Part shown: positions 46,105 through 56,108 of the stretch, one piece after another
How the letters are laid out: each line of letters starts with the position of its first letter
How positions within the stretch are numbered: the stretch's first letter is position 1
NCBI RefSeq assembly: GCF_965204935.1
Contig: NZ_CBDBFO010000002.1
Reading direction: 5' to 3' (one strand)
DNA length: 64,000 nt
DNA from: Hoeflea_A sp965204935
Lineage (GTDB): Bacteria > Pseudomonadota > Alphaproteobacteria > Rhizobiales > Rhizobiaceae
Program-made: the position numbers and the translations under genes
The notes under the pieces: generated by a model
What the model saw: only the letters and a program-made list of their open reading frames with translations
Databases searched by the model: none
Told to the model about the DNA's origin: nothing

Positions 46105-49100
46105 TCATGTGCTGATCTTTCTGCCGCTGCATTTCGGATACCGCACACACCCGAAAAATTCGGCATATGGGCCATCGCGGCGTACAAGCCAGCCGTCGCC
46201 GCATTCCGGACAGGCTGAATACTCGGCTCCGCAGGAACAGATCTTGGTCTCAAGGCTGCTGTCGCCGGCCACCGGCAGGTCACTGCCGCAGGCACCGCAG
46301 CTTGGCAGCCATTGATCGCAAAGCGGTCGGTGCTCGCAATGAAAATACGGCCGGCCGTTCCTGCCGTTCTTCTTCAATATACGGCCGCCGCATGCGCCGC
46401 ACAGCATGTCGGCGACGCCCGGGGCGCCGGTTTCGATGGTCCCGTACTGCGGATCATCGGCCAGTTCGCGAACAAATACGGAAGGCTTTGTTCGATCCGC
46501 CAGAATCGTGACCGATTTGCGCGCCCTTGTAAGCGCCACATAGAACAGGCGGCGTTCCTCGGCGTGGTCAAAGTTCTCGGGTTCGGGAAGGACCAGGTCA
46601 AGCAGCGGGTCATCGACGATTTCCGAGGGAAACCCCATGGTGCCGGCTTCCGCCTTGAGGATGATGACGTGGTCCGCCTCGAGCCCCTTGGAACGATGCA
46701 CGGTCTTGAATGTGACGGACAGATTCGGGAATTCCGCTTCCGTGGTCTCGATGTTCGGCGGTCTCCGCGCGTTGTAGCGGCCAAGGAGAAGGACGCTTGC
46801 CTGACCGCATGCGGCGGCGGAGAGTTCCGCAAGGCTGGCCCTCAGCGCGGCGGCGTCCTGTCCGTACTCATGCAAGGCCAGTCTGATGGCGGGCGTGTCG
46901 GCGCCTGCCGCCGCGACAACCTGCTTTTTGATCTGTGACGGATTGCGAAGGACAAAGCGCCTCGCGGGCAGTGCAATCCTGTCCACGCTGCGAAAGGTCC
47001 GCCCCAGGTCAATCATGCTGTGGACCTCGCGTTCGGAGCCCATGGACCCGCCGAATTCCTTGCCGAAGTCATGCATGAGGCGGATGTCCGAGCCGGCGAA
47101 GCGGAAGATCGACTGCCAGTCATCGCCGACCGCAAACAGCCGCGCATCCGCATGCTGTGCCTTCAGGGCGCGCAGAAGCCGCGCCCGTCCTTCCGAAATG
47201 TCCTGGAACTCGTCGACGACAAGATGCCGAAAGGGGCTTTGATAGCGGCCCGCCTCGACATGGCCGGCCGCACGAGTGATCATGTCTTCGAAGTCGATCT
47301 GGTCGCCCAGGCGCTCCTCATAGGCGGACAACACCTTCTCGAATATTTTCAGGAACGCGCGATTGCGGGCCCCGGCTTGCCCTGGTGCGCACCTGGAACG
47401 GCACTGGTCGATCGACACGCCTGAACCCTTGAAGTGGCGCAGGAACGTTGCGAGCGTTTGCGTAAAGGCGTCGATCTGGCCCAGTTCCGACAGTCTTTCG
47501 AAGAGCTGATCTTCCGGGACAGGCTTCGGCTCGACATGAAGGGCGAGCTTTTGCCGGAGTGCTTCAAGCAGCCGGCCCTCCACATTTTCGAAGCTGTAGG
47601 TCTGGACGAGGATCGTTCCGTTGTCACGGTGCACCTTCCGCTTCCATTCCATTTCCTCAAGGTACCGTTCCCGGTCGACTTGGGGGGGCGGTCTCCAGGC
47701 GGATGGACCCGTCCGGCGCGCAACTTTTTCGAACCCCGAAGTGTTCGATGTAGACACCGCTCTGCGTGAGCCGGAAATCCGGCCTGTAGGTGCCGCGGGC
47801 ATCGGCCGGCAAAGGGTAAACCGGTTCGTACTCGTGCTCGATGCCGTTCCGGTAGAGCCAGTTGGATATCAGCAACTCCTCAAAGCTCTTTACCCGGTCG
47901 CCCGCGAGCGAGCGCAATTCATGCGCCCTTATCCACTGATAATATTCCGCAAGTGTCCTGAAATCCCACGCGCTTGCGTAGGGCAGCAAGAGTCCGCCAA
48001 ACCAGTCCAGAAGCAGGCCGCCCATAGCCGCTTTCTTCGCGACATCGTCGACCAGTATGTCGCGCAGCAACGCGCGCAGCCCTTGTCATCGCTCGCATGG
48101 GCCGCCAGCGGGGGTGCACGGCCTTCGACCTCGCGTATGATCCTGTTGCCAAGCGCGTGAAAGGTCAGCGCGTCGACGGCGGCGCCGGAGTGCCGCCTGA
48201 TGCGGTCCGTCATTTCGGCGGCGGCGTCCTTGCCAAAGGCAAGCAGGAGAATTTCCTCCGGCTTGCGAATCCCCCTTTCGATCAGATAGGCCGCCTTGGA
48301 AACGATGACGCCGGTCTTTCCGGAACCCGCGCCTGCAAGGACGAGCGTGGCGTCCTCGTCGGTGACGACCGCGCGCCGTTGTTCGGGCGTCAGCGGGTTC
48401 CGTTCGATAGTGTCGAAGAATGCACGCATCTCTCCGATTTCGCCTTTCACGAATGCCTCGACCGCCGCCCGCCGCGCCCGCCCTGGATCGGCGGCAAACG
48501 CAACGACCCCGCGCAGAAGTTCCCGCTGACTTTCCGGCAGTGATCCGGCATGGATCGGAAGCACGTTGGCGACTTCAACGGCCGTTTCGACAAACGGATT
48601 GAACAAACAGGCTGCCGGATAACGGTCTGGCTGCTTGAGACGATCGATCACCGGTGCCAGGGCGAGCAACTGTTCGACCGACCGCGCATACGCCTTGCCG
48701 GCGAGGGGGAGGACCTTGTCTCCAAGTAGCAGGCCACGTTCGACCGACCGCGCGTACGCCTTGCCGGCGAGGGCGAAGCCGCGCGGAGAGACCGGCCTGC
48801 AACGCTCCGCAACCTCCGCATCCCGGCGGCGGATGAAATTCGAAAGCACAAGCGCATCCGCAAGCATGGATCCGAGCAATGCCAAACCGATCATGAGCGT
48901 TGTTGTATTGACCGGCGTTTTGCCCGTCTCCCGGCCTTCCCGCACCTTGCCTTGCGGTCCGGGCATACGCGGCGCCGCGACTTCCCCGATGCCTTCATCG
49001 CTGCTTTGCGGCGTGTTGAGACGTGGCGACTTGCGCAGCAAGGGCTGCCGGTCCGGATTGGCTTCGTATCTTTGCTTTTCGGGTTTCCGCGGCGTCGGTG

Positions 49101-49383
49101 CCTCGAGCCTGTTGTCCAGCAGGAGTCTTGTCGTTGTCGAGTCCGGCTGACCCGTAACCGGAATTCCGTTCGCTTCCTGGAATGCAGCAATTGCCGCGCG
49201 CGTCTTCGGCCCCTCCAACCCGTCCACGGGTCCTGCGTCATATCCATAAGCGTTGAGCTGGATCTGGATCTGTCGAACCTGCGCAGACTGCGCCTGAGAT
49301 TTCTCCGGCGCGACCGCATAAAGACCGGCCAATATCAGGATAATCCGCACCAAAATCCCGATACTGCGAAAATACCCAACCAT
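46105..49383 (-). pseudogene. Membrane-anchored UvrD-like helicase with peptidoglycan-binding-like N-terminus, frameshifted
   Basis: Reading across frames gives ~1,090 residues. Order: membrane segment (LVRIILILAGLYAVAP); a PG_binding_1-like repeat (QIQLNAYGYDAGPVDG, TRAAIAAFQEANGIPVTGQ); a second membrane segment (TTTLMIGLALLGSMLADALV); then a UvrD/Rep-type helicase: LVLAGAGSGKTGVIV, VVDEFQDISEG, VGDDWQSIFRFAG, VTFKTVHRSKGLEADHV, YVALTRARKS; and a C-terminal topoisomerase-type zinc ribbon (CGACGGRIL, FFGCVRYPKCSGR). Two frameshifts are needed: a missing base near 48083, and an extra base in a run of seven C near 47685. Similar helicases exist without the wall-binding part. The tandem LAGKAYARSVE duplication (near 48685-48780) keeps the frame. 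The start ATG at 49383 precedes the membrane segment. Confidence 0.8.
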
Positions 49384-49894
49384 CTTGCCCTGAAGTAATA
49401 GGCCTCCAGGCAACCATTCGCTGCTATGGTTTGCATGCGAACCGCGAGAAACAAGGCCCCTTTCGCACTGGTCTTGGCGTCACCCGACTCTGGTGGCGCA
49501 TAGGACCTCCGCCGCCACGGTCACAAGCGCCAGCCGCGCATGAAGAAGCCATTGGACGTGATATCGCGGCAGCCTTTATGCACGGTCGCTATGATAACGA
49601 TACGCGAACCAACACCGGAAACCGAATATGCCTACCGCCCGGGATCGATTGCCGTGTTCCGGAATCGAGCCTTCGCGGCGCGCTCAGGGCCGGTTGAGGT
49701 CGGTGAGACGTCAGCCTGACTGCGGACCAGATAATGTCGCAGGCGGGCACGGACAGAAAACATTGGGGTTGGGGCAGATAGCCGAAGTGGTCTTGAAATG
49801 CATGGAAACGAAATTTCCCCCGAGCGCCTTCGTCTGGCCGTGATGTGCAACCATGCTTCGTTTCCCTGCGACACCGACTGGCGAAGGCAGCAGC
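49384..49894. other. Gene-free stretch between divergent genes
   Basis: The promoter region for the UvrD-like gene (minus strand) and the unknown gene at 49895 (plus strand) should lie here. I see no convincing gene, repeat or RNA. Confidence 0.4.
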
Positions 49895-51070
49895 ATGAGG
49901 CGCGACGACCTTACCTTCCATGGCAAATATTCCGGAACGGCACACGACCGGATTGTTGTTGGAGAACAGCCGATTCAACGCGTGCGCCCGCAGCGCGTTT
50001 CGAAGCTCATCGCAAGGGGTGGCAGCCGTTGCGCGGATTGTGGATGGCGGCTTGCGGAAGGCCGACATGATTCGGGGGCGGGCATGACCGGCGGGCCTCG
50101 CATCATGGGCCGCGCGGTCTTTGGCACCGCACGCGACCTCGTGATGCAGGGAAACGGTGTGCTTGCGAATACGCCGGTGGCCGCGTTCGAGTTCGATGCC
50201 GGTCGAAGGCGAAGCGGGCTCCTGGACCGAATGAGGCAAGACGAAATCGCTCTGTTCTTCCGCCGTCTCGACAATGGGAATGGCGCCGGGCATGTCAATC
50301 TGGTCGGAATGCTGGCACCGTGCCGTGACGCCCATAACCGGGCGGGCTTCATGGGCGCCGGCATCGCGCTTGAACCCGACCCGCACAAACCACGCCCGCA
50401 ATTCGCCGACTGGTCCGCGCTTTTGCCCGAATTGAATGAACTGATGAATGCGGTATTCGCGCTTCGCAGCCCGGAGACCGGCGTGCTTTCGTGGCGGCGC
50501 GTTCTTGGTCCCTTGCCGGATGACCGACCCACATCCTGGCGTACAGCCAACGGGGGTACATTGCTACTGCATGCCGACGAAAGCACCGGCGACGATGACA
50601 TCGTGCCGTCCTTGCAGGCAATGGCCTTCCGGCACGGTGCGCACCATGCAACGATGCTGGTCTGTGGCGCGGCGATGACGTGCGCCATACCGCTCTCGGC
50701 AAGTGTGGTGCGGGACGCGCTCAGGGCTTTCCGTAAAGCCCGCATGGCCGCCCGACGGCAACCGGAACCCGCCAGGCACGACCCGCACAATGGCTTGCGG
50801 GCGGCGCGCCCGAAGGTGCCGGAGCCCGTTGAAGATCTGCAGTGCGAGGTGGAGGCCGTGCGGAACGAGGCGGATGTCTTGCGGGTGCGCGCCTTGCGGA
50901 CCCCGGACGAAACATCCGCCGGCAGATACATTCCATGGATCGTCATCGAGGTTGTGACAGCCTTGGTCCTGTTTGCCGCCATTGCCGCCGCGGTGCTTAA
51001 CGTCAGCGATGACGTCGCGCCGGATGTCAACCGACAGGACCCGCCGGTCATGGACGTGCCGGAAGACTGA
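49895..51070 (+). CDS. Unknown protein with C-terminal membrane anchor
   Basis: 391 residues from the ATG at 49895 (AAGGCAGCAGCATG upstream). The N-terminal part is Arg- and Gly-rich with two CxxC-like half sites (CADCGW). The middle has PVAAFEFDAGRRRSGLLDRM, VNLVGMLAPCRDAHNRAGF and FADWSALLPELNELMNAV. A single membrane span (YIPWIVIEVVTALVLFAAIA) lies near the C-terminus, followed by a short acidic tail. No family recognised; the hydrophilic part would be cytoplasmic. Divergently placed to the membrane-anchored helicase gene; a functional link is possible but unproven. Confidence 0.55.
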   Translation: MRRDDLTFHGKYSGTAHDRIVVGEQPIQRVRPQRVSKLIARGGSRCADCGWRLAEGRHDSGAGMTGGPRIMGRAVFGTARDLVMQGNGVLANTPVAAFEFDAGRRRSGLLDRMRQDEIALFFRRLDNGNGAGHVNLVGMLAPCRDAHNRAGFMGAGIALEPDPHKPRPQFADWSALLPELNELMNAVFALRSPETGVLSWRRVLGPLPDDRPTSWRTANGGTLLLHADESTGDDDIVPSLQAMAFRHGAHHATMLVCGAAMTCAIPLSASVVRDALRAFRKARMAARRQPEPARHDPHNGLRAARPKVPEPVEDLQCEVEAVRNEADVLRVRALRTPDETSAGRYIPWIVIEVVTALVLFAAIAAAVLNVSDDVAPDVNRQDPPVMDVPED

Positions 51071-51463
51071 CCAGCGGCGCACAGGTGGACCGGAGAGCCG
51101 CAGCCGTGCTCGAGACGCAGAACCGGGCGGTTTCCGCAAGCCGGGCCAACATCGTCGGTTCATACGGGCTGCCGGGCGAGCCCGGCGCATACAACAGGCC
51201 CCTCCCGGGCGGGGCTCGCATTCCTTTCCATCGTCAGCGAACCGGTCGGAATTCATAGCCTCCCGAAATCGATTTGCTACGCGACCTTACAGCTCTTGCG
51301 GCCGCGCCGTTGCTGCAAGGTCATCAGATGCAGATATGGCCGTCAAGGAATACGGCCAGCTATCAAAACCTTTATCCCCCGGAGGCCGCGTATGTGGCAG
51401 GCGAAATGCTGACCGCCGTAACGCGCCAACGTGCCGGAGGCGGATCAGCCACTGAAGGGAAAG
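51071..51463. other. Stretch with only weak small ORFs
   Basis: A TTG-initiated ORF at 51274-51477 (LRDLTALAAAPLLQGHQMQI) has no family support. Nothing else is evident. Confidence 0.3.
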
Positions 51464-51592
51464 ATGATGATGGGTAGTTTTTCGTTAGTACATTGGTTAG
51501 TGGTGATGATCGTCTTCTTCACTTTTTTCGCCTTTGTCTTTGTAATCCTCCGCCTCTTGTGGCGGCTGGGTGACCGGAAGGACCGCACGTGA
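51464..51592 (+). CDS. Small membrane protein, module copy 1
   Basis: 42 residues. GAAGGGA precedes a run of three ATG codons. After MGSFSLVHWLVV (similar to the first residues of alphaproteobacterial TatA, MGSFSxxHWLxVL) a single hydrophobic span and a short charged tail ILRLLWRLGDRKDRT follow. The amphipathic helix of TatA is absent, so it is not a TatA protein. The second half is shared, almost word for word, with the small protein at 52069-52236. Confidence 0.5.
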   Translation: MMMGSFSLVHWLVVMIVFFTFFAFVFVILRLLWRLGDRKDRT

Positions 51593-51813
51593 TGCTCGCG
51601 GTATCCGCCCGTAACGTGAGCGCGAACCCGGGAAGATGCGACAGGATGCAGGCGCGGGAGGTAATTCCGCCGCCCTGTCACGCCGCCCGGCACGCGGCAG
51701 CTATGGCCCGGACTAACGATCGGGCGGCGCCGGGAACTGGAACTGGCAAAGGCGCGACAGCGTCAGGTCCAGGCGTCGCACACGTCGTCCGCTTCGCAGG
51801 AGGGAGACTGGCT

Positions 51814-52072
51814 TTGACAATGTACCCCTCTCTGGTCAAGAAAATCAGACATGCTGTGCTGGCCGCCGCGTTAATGGCCGACGCGACTGGAGGCGCGGTG
51901 ATGGCGAACTGGATAACCGAGGGAATGGCCAGGACTCGCGGGCTTGACACGGCGGAGAGAGAATTGCCGGACGGTGGCACGTCGAAGACCGGCCGCATCC
52001 CGGTCGCCGAGCCGCAGATTGTCCGACAAACAGATCGACGAACTCATCGAGCAACAGGTGAACTTCAAGTGA
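51814..52072 (+). CDS. Small secreted protein, module copy 1 (one frameshift)
   Basis: About 85 residues. TTG at 51814 has AGGAGGGAG about 8 bases upstream, whereas the ATG at 51820 is spaced less well. Signal peptide VKKIRHAVLAAALMADATGG followed by NWITEGMARTRGL and SKTGRIPVAEPQI. A single frameshift near 52018 is needed to reach LSDKQIDELIEQQVNFK and a TGA that overlaps the GTG start of the next gene (GTGA). Without it the frame runs on and fuses the two proteins. Confidence 0.5.
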
Positions 52073-52236
52073 CAGACCGTGCTGACCGCTCCACAGACTT
52101 GATAAAAGCAGAGATCGCCCGCGAACGCCTAATATTACAGATATTTGGATTAACTTTTGTTACGATCTTCTTTGCCTTTGTCTTTGTAATCCTCCGCCTC
52201 TTGTGGCGGCTGGGTGACCGGAAGGACCGCACGTGA
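52069..52236 (+). CDS. Small membrane protein, module copy 2
   Basis: 55 residues from a GTG that overlaps the stop of the secreted protein (GTGA). A charged N-terminus (RADRSTDLIKAEIARERLIL) is followed by one hydrophobic span and the same ILRLLWRLGDRKDRT tail as the protein at 51464. Coupling to the secreted protein suggests the two act together. No family recognised. Confidence 0.45.
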   Translation: MTDRADRSTDLIKAEIARERLILQIFGLTFVTIFFAFVFVILRLLWRLGDRKDRT

Positions 52237-52435
52237 TGCTCGCGGTATCCGCCCGTAACGTGAGCGCGAACCCGGGAAGATGCGACAGGATGCAGGCGCG
52301 GGAGGTCATTCCGCCGCCCTGTCACGCCGTCCGGCACAACGATCGGGCGGCGCCGGGAACTGGAACTGGCAAAGGCGCGACAGCGTCAGGTCCAGGCGTC
52401 GCACACATCGTCCGCATCGCAGGAGGTGGCTGGCT

Positions 52436-52790
52436 TTGACAATGTACCCCTCTCTGGTCAAGAAAATCAGACATGCTGCTGGCCGCCGCGTTAATGATCG
52501 ACGCGACTGTGGTTGTCGCGGAGGCGAAAGCCGACATCCTGAAACAGTTATTCGGCGAAAAACCTCCCGCCGCCCCGGGTGGGGCCCGGCGATGGCGGAC
52601 TGGGTGACCGAGACGCTGGACAGGGTCCTGGGACCGCAAGGGGACGGGCGGAAGCCGGGACGTTCGCCGAAGACCGGGCGCATACGCATCGCCGAGCCGC
52701 CGGTCTACGAAACGCCGTCCGGCATAAGCCTGCGCGCTCCGCTCGACGTGCCGCCGACCGAAGATGACCTGGAGGAAGGGAAGGCGTATC
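52436..52790 (+). pseudogene. Small secreted protein, module copy 2, frameshifted
   Basis: Same TTG start with AGGAGG upstream. After MYPSLVKKIRHA a two-base deletion shifts frame; a later shift returns to MADWVTETLDRVLGPQ and SPKTGRIRIAEPPVYETP, parallel to copy 1. The C-terminal end runs into the IS5 remnant on the other strand. Broken. Confidence 0.5.
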
Positions 52791-53132
52791 GTCAGTCTGT
52801 CGAACAAGCGGCAGGCACCGTCACGGTCCCGTATGCCCGCCGAATGCACGTCGCAGCATAGCAATAATCCCTCCGTATCGACCAGTATATGGCGCTTGCG
52901 CCCTTCACTTTCTTGCCCGCATCATAGCCGACATCGCCCCTGGCGTTCGTTCCGGTCTTGACCGACTGGCTGTCGATGATAGCCGCGCTTGGTTGCGGCT
53001 CGCGGCCTTCCAAGTCGCGGCAGTCGATGTACAGTGCATCGTGAATGCGGTCCCAGGGACGTTCTGACATGATCGAGCCGAGCGAAAGGGGTCCAGGGTC
53101 CTCGGTGAATCACACCTTCCCTTTTCGCTCAA
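52735..53132 (-). pseudogene. IS5-type transposase remnant
   Basis: The minus strand has WDRIHDALYIDCRDLEGRE, AAIIDSQSVKTGTN, DVGYDAGKKVKG and, in another frame, VHSAGIRDRDGACRLF and LPFLQVIF, the central DDE part of an IS5-family transposase. Truncated at both ends and frameshifted. Confidence 0.7.
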
Positions 53133-53171
53133 CCGTCAATTCCCGAATCGCCTCTTAGGTCGAGAGCAAAT

Positions 53172-54102
53172 CTATTCCAGAGGCCCGCCGGTTTGCGCCA
53201 CCCACCTTGCAAGCGGTGGCGTATCGAGCGATGCGCCGCTGCGGTCGGCTTCGAGAAGCGAGGAGTTTGCACCGAAACTGAATTTCAAACCGGCAAAAAT
53301 GACATGTTCGTTGATTGTATCTGCCTCGGTTGGCTGGTTGTAGTGCGAATACTCATAGCGCACGAAACCCGACAAACCGTTATCCATGAACTGATTGATC
53401 CAGCCCTACACCCAGCGTATACAAATCGACGGAGTCGATATCGTTGTCCATGATCCCGTCCGCATAGGCAAAGGAACCGTCCAGCCTTGTTTTCGGCGTG
53501 AAGAAATAGCGTGCCGCAATGCGCGCGAACCAGGCGTCGGTGATTGAGTCCTCGCCGAGATCGTCATCGCCTCCGGTGCCATCGAGATAACCGCCCTGCA
53601 GGTAGATTGTTGCCGTGTCGCCGACAAAATACTGAGCTTCGCCGCCAACAAAATAACGGTTCGAGCTATCCGTGGCATCATTGTCCTGATCGGTGGCCAG
53701 ATACCCGCCAAATGCACCGATCAGTCCCATATCATTGCGGTAAGCCACATGTCCGGTGGCGGTGATGCTGTCTTTATAGGAATCATCCGCGCTGCCGACA
53801 TTTGTTGCCTCGCCTGCCAAATCGCCTTGTATCATCCAGTGGCCTGCGAAGTTGGTGCCGAGCTTTATGCCTCCCCCGATGGACTGATAATCAACATCCT
53901 CCGCAGCCTCAACTGCACTTCCGGAAAGGTGGAAATGGCTTCCGTAAATCTCAGCCTCGCCGAAAAAAGCCGGTCTGCTGCGTTCAACAAATTCTTCAGT
54001 GGTGATCGTTTCACTATCAATCAAATCGGCGGCCAAAACATTGCTGCTGAAAACAAGCGCGGGGATCAACCCGGCGCTGCGAGCAAATATCATTGTTTTC
54101 AT
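53172..54102 (-). pseudogene. Outer-membrane beta-barrel protein, frameshifted near the C-terminus
   Basis: From ATG 54102: signal peptide (FARSAGLIPALVFSSNVLA, cut before ADLI) and a barrel with alternating strands (FGEAEIYGSHFHLSG, WMIQGDLAGEATNVG, GLIGAFGGYLATDQDN, YFVGGEAQYFVGDTATIYL, AWFARIAARYFFTPKTRLDG). Near 53385 one missing base ends the frame early at VGLDQSVHG; the next frame carries FMDNGLSGFVRYEYSHYNQ and HVIFAGLKFSFG, the closing strands. Small OmpA/porin-like barrels of this kind are found in many alphaproteobacteria. The function is unknown. Confidence 0.65.
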
Positions 54103-54709
54103 ATCAAAAACCTTACCAACCAATTCGCCTCCCACAACATAAATCAGCGCCGGGTTGTGGGGTCAATTCTACGTTGTCAGGGAAGTGGACGCTGTTCTGC
54201 CAATGTGTGATGAAAAACGGCCATTGTGGCCGAAAGGCAACATCTTTGCATCCGCGAGTGAAAGGGTCCGAGCCAACGTGATCCTCCGTTTGTTGCCAGG
54301 TGCCCGATACCTGGAAGGCCAGCCGGTGAAACTGGGCTGCCCGCTCGACGGTAAAATTCTCCGCGGCAGGATGGAAACAATACCCCCTTGAGTGCACGGA
54401 CCGTGTATTTGTCAAGCTGCGGTACGCAAAGCAAAGGCACGCATTCCGTTCCGGCGCCCAAATTCTCATACGCCGGGCGGCAGGCTTGGCTCACCGCCCT
54501 TTGCCAAGCCTTCTGTGCGACAGCCTAGCGGGGTGGCGTATCGCGGCCCAGGAGCCGTTGTGCTTCTGGGCCTTTCTGTATTTCAGCGCTCCGGTTTACG
54601 CGTCGGCACCATAAGGGAGAATGCGGCAGTGGTTGTAAGCCATGTTTCAGCGGCGCCCACTACACGGGACACAGATGAGATGTTTGCCTGGCAAACCATT
54701 ATGGCGCAC
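54103..54709. other. Gene-free stretch between the barrel gene and the lipoprotein gene
   Basis: Several short ORFs overlap here in both strands without family support. It should hold the promoter of the barrel gene. Nothing else seen. Confidence 0.4.
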
Positions 54710-55033
54710 ATGAAATCACGTTACACGAAAGGAAAATTGATTGCATTGGTCGCTGGGTGCGTTTTGCCGGTTGGGTGCACCGCTCCAAAACCTCTTGTGA
54801 TTTCCGACCTTCAAACGGACAAAGTTGTTATCCGGGCGGACAAGGATGAAGGTACAGAAACAGTGCGCGCCAAAGCCCAGGAGGGATGTGCCATTCACAA
54901 TCGCAAACCGCTCTATTTGAGCACGTCACAGAAATGCAATGGCACCATATGCCAGACTTACGCCAATATAGGCTTCACGTCCTGCAGCCCAACCGACTGC
55001 GTAAATGAACACCTGTTTGCTTGTGTCCAATGA
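54710..55033 (+). CDS. Small putative lipoprotein
   Basis: 107 residues from ATG 54710. A basic N-terminus, a hydrophobic core and the lipobox LPVGC fit a lipoprotein signal with Cys at position 20. The mature part is Cys-rich (EGCAIHN, QKCNGTICQ, TSCSPTDCVNEHLFACV) and may form several disulfides. The frame extends far upstream (to 54392) but the lipobox places the start here. Unknown function. Confidence 0.65.
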   Translation: MKSRYTKGKLIALVAGCVLPVGCTAPKPLVISDLQTDKVVIRADKDEGTETVRAKAQEGCAIHNRKPLYLSTSQKCNGTICQTYANIGFTSCSPTDCVNEHLFACVQ

Positions 55034-55199
55034 CTGGCTCATTCGCAAGAGCGAAGACGCAAACTCGAATGACCAGCGGGCTTGGCTTTGGAATCTCGAT
55101 GACTTCATTCGAGATGCACGAGCACGTGCAAACGATAGCCCGGCAGGTTCGCAGTGATCTTGATTTCAGGAAACGTTCCGGCTCCGTTGGACAATAACC

Positions 55200-55548
55200 A
55201 TGGCATTGAGCTACCGTCAAACCGAACTCATTTTGGGGATGCTGCAGCGCGGAGACCGACAACATGACATCGCCGCGTATTTTGGCGTCAATGCTGGCAG
55301 GATAGCGGAAATCGCTGGCGGGCAATTACCATACCCGTCTGCCAGGCCCAAAGACGAAACTGAATTACCACCATCGGGGCCATATTTGACAAAATTCGAC
55401 CTCCAATCGGTCATTCGTACCGTAAATGAAGCGGTCGAGGCTCTTGAACTGGCCGAAGGCAGAAGAGAATGTCGAGGATGTCAAGGCAGCACTTGTATTG
55501 GTGAAGGAGACACTAATCGCGAAAATTGACCAGCTGGAGGAGGCATAG
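55200..55548 (+). pseudogene. Small helix-turn-helix protein, frameshifted
   Basis: MALSYRQTELILGMLQRGD and DIAAYFGVNAGRIAEIAGG form a helix-turn-helix typical of small regulators; the middle has SVIRTVNEAVEALELAE. Near 55455 one base is missing; the next frame continues KAEENVEDVKAALVLVKET and KIDQLEEA before a TAG. The intended protein would be about 115 residues, a small DNA-binding protein with a C-terminal coiled coil. Confidence 0.5.
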
Positions 55549-55834
55549 AGGTATCGGATATGCGGCGCGATGATGACCATGTTCGGCAAATGCACTTGGC
55601 GGTAGCTCGACTTTGCAAGGACGCGCTTGTGTGCTTCTTCTATCGCAAACACCGGGTTTCAAATCGATTCTGCGGGGTTCGTAGACATCATTTCAATCAA
55701 GCGCGTAATTTTGCTCTCGAATGCGTTCTCTCGTCGGATCGGAGGCCGCTTCCACCTCTGTGATTTGCCTCGCAATGCGGTGTGTGGCCGGCGCCAGTTG
55801 TACAGCTCAACGACGGAACGCCCACGGGACCAGC

Positions 55835-56049
55835 GATGAGATGCAGACGCCGCAATGGCAGGCGCTGCCCGCCGAGATGCGTCAATCCGTGACGAGGCTG
55901 ATGATCAGCCTGATCCTGAACCACATCGACGGCGAGCCCGTCGTACAGCGGGAGGGCACGGATCCATGATGCATGAGAAGATCAGGCCACACCATCTGGA
56001 GCGCAAAGCCATCCTGTATGTCCGGCAGTCGTCTGCTCATCACATCTGA
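55835..56049 (+). pseudogene. Serine-recombinase locus remnant
   Basis: The upstream ORF tail WQALPAEMRQSVTRLMISLI and the start MHEKIRPHHLERKAILYVRQ of a large serine recombinase (the catalytic Ser in VRQSSAHH) match the two-gene arrangement common in rhizobial transposons. Everything after the first ~25 recombinase codons is lost. Confidence 0.6.
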
Positions 56050-56108
56050 GGCAGACCACCAGCGAGTTGCGCTGGTCAGAAAGCGTCACCTTAAAATCTC
56101 TTGTAGTG

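Larger units (their letters stand above)
51530..52510. repeat. Duplicated module: small membrane protein plus secreted protein
   Basis: 51530-51890 and 52171-52510 are near-identical over long stretches: the end of the membrane protein gene, ~220 bases of spacer and the start of the secreted protein gene, with a 30-base block missing from copy 2. A tandem duplication followed by divergence fits. Confidence 0.8.

Noticed and set aside
51464..51592. TatA protein
   Set aside because: Only the first residues are similar; the amphipathic helix and the rest of TatA are missing.
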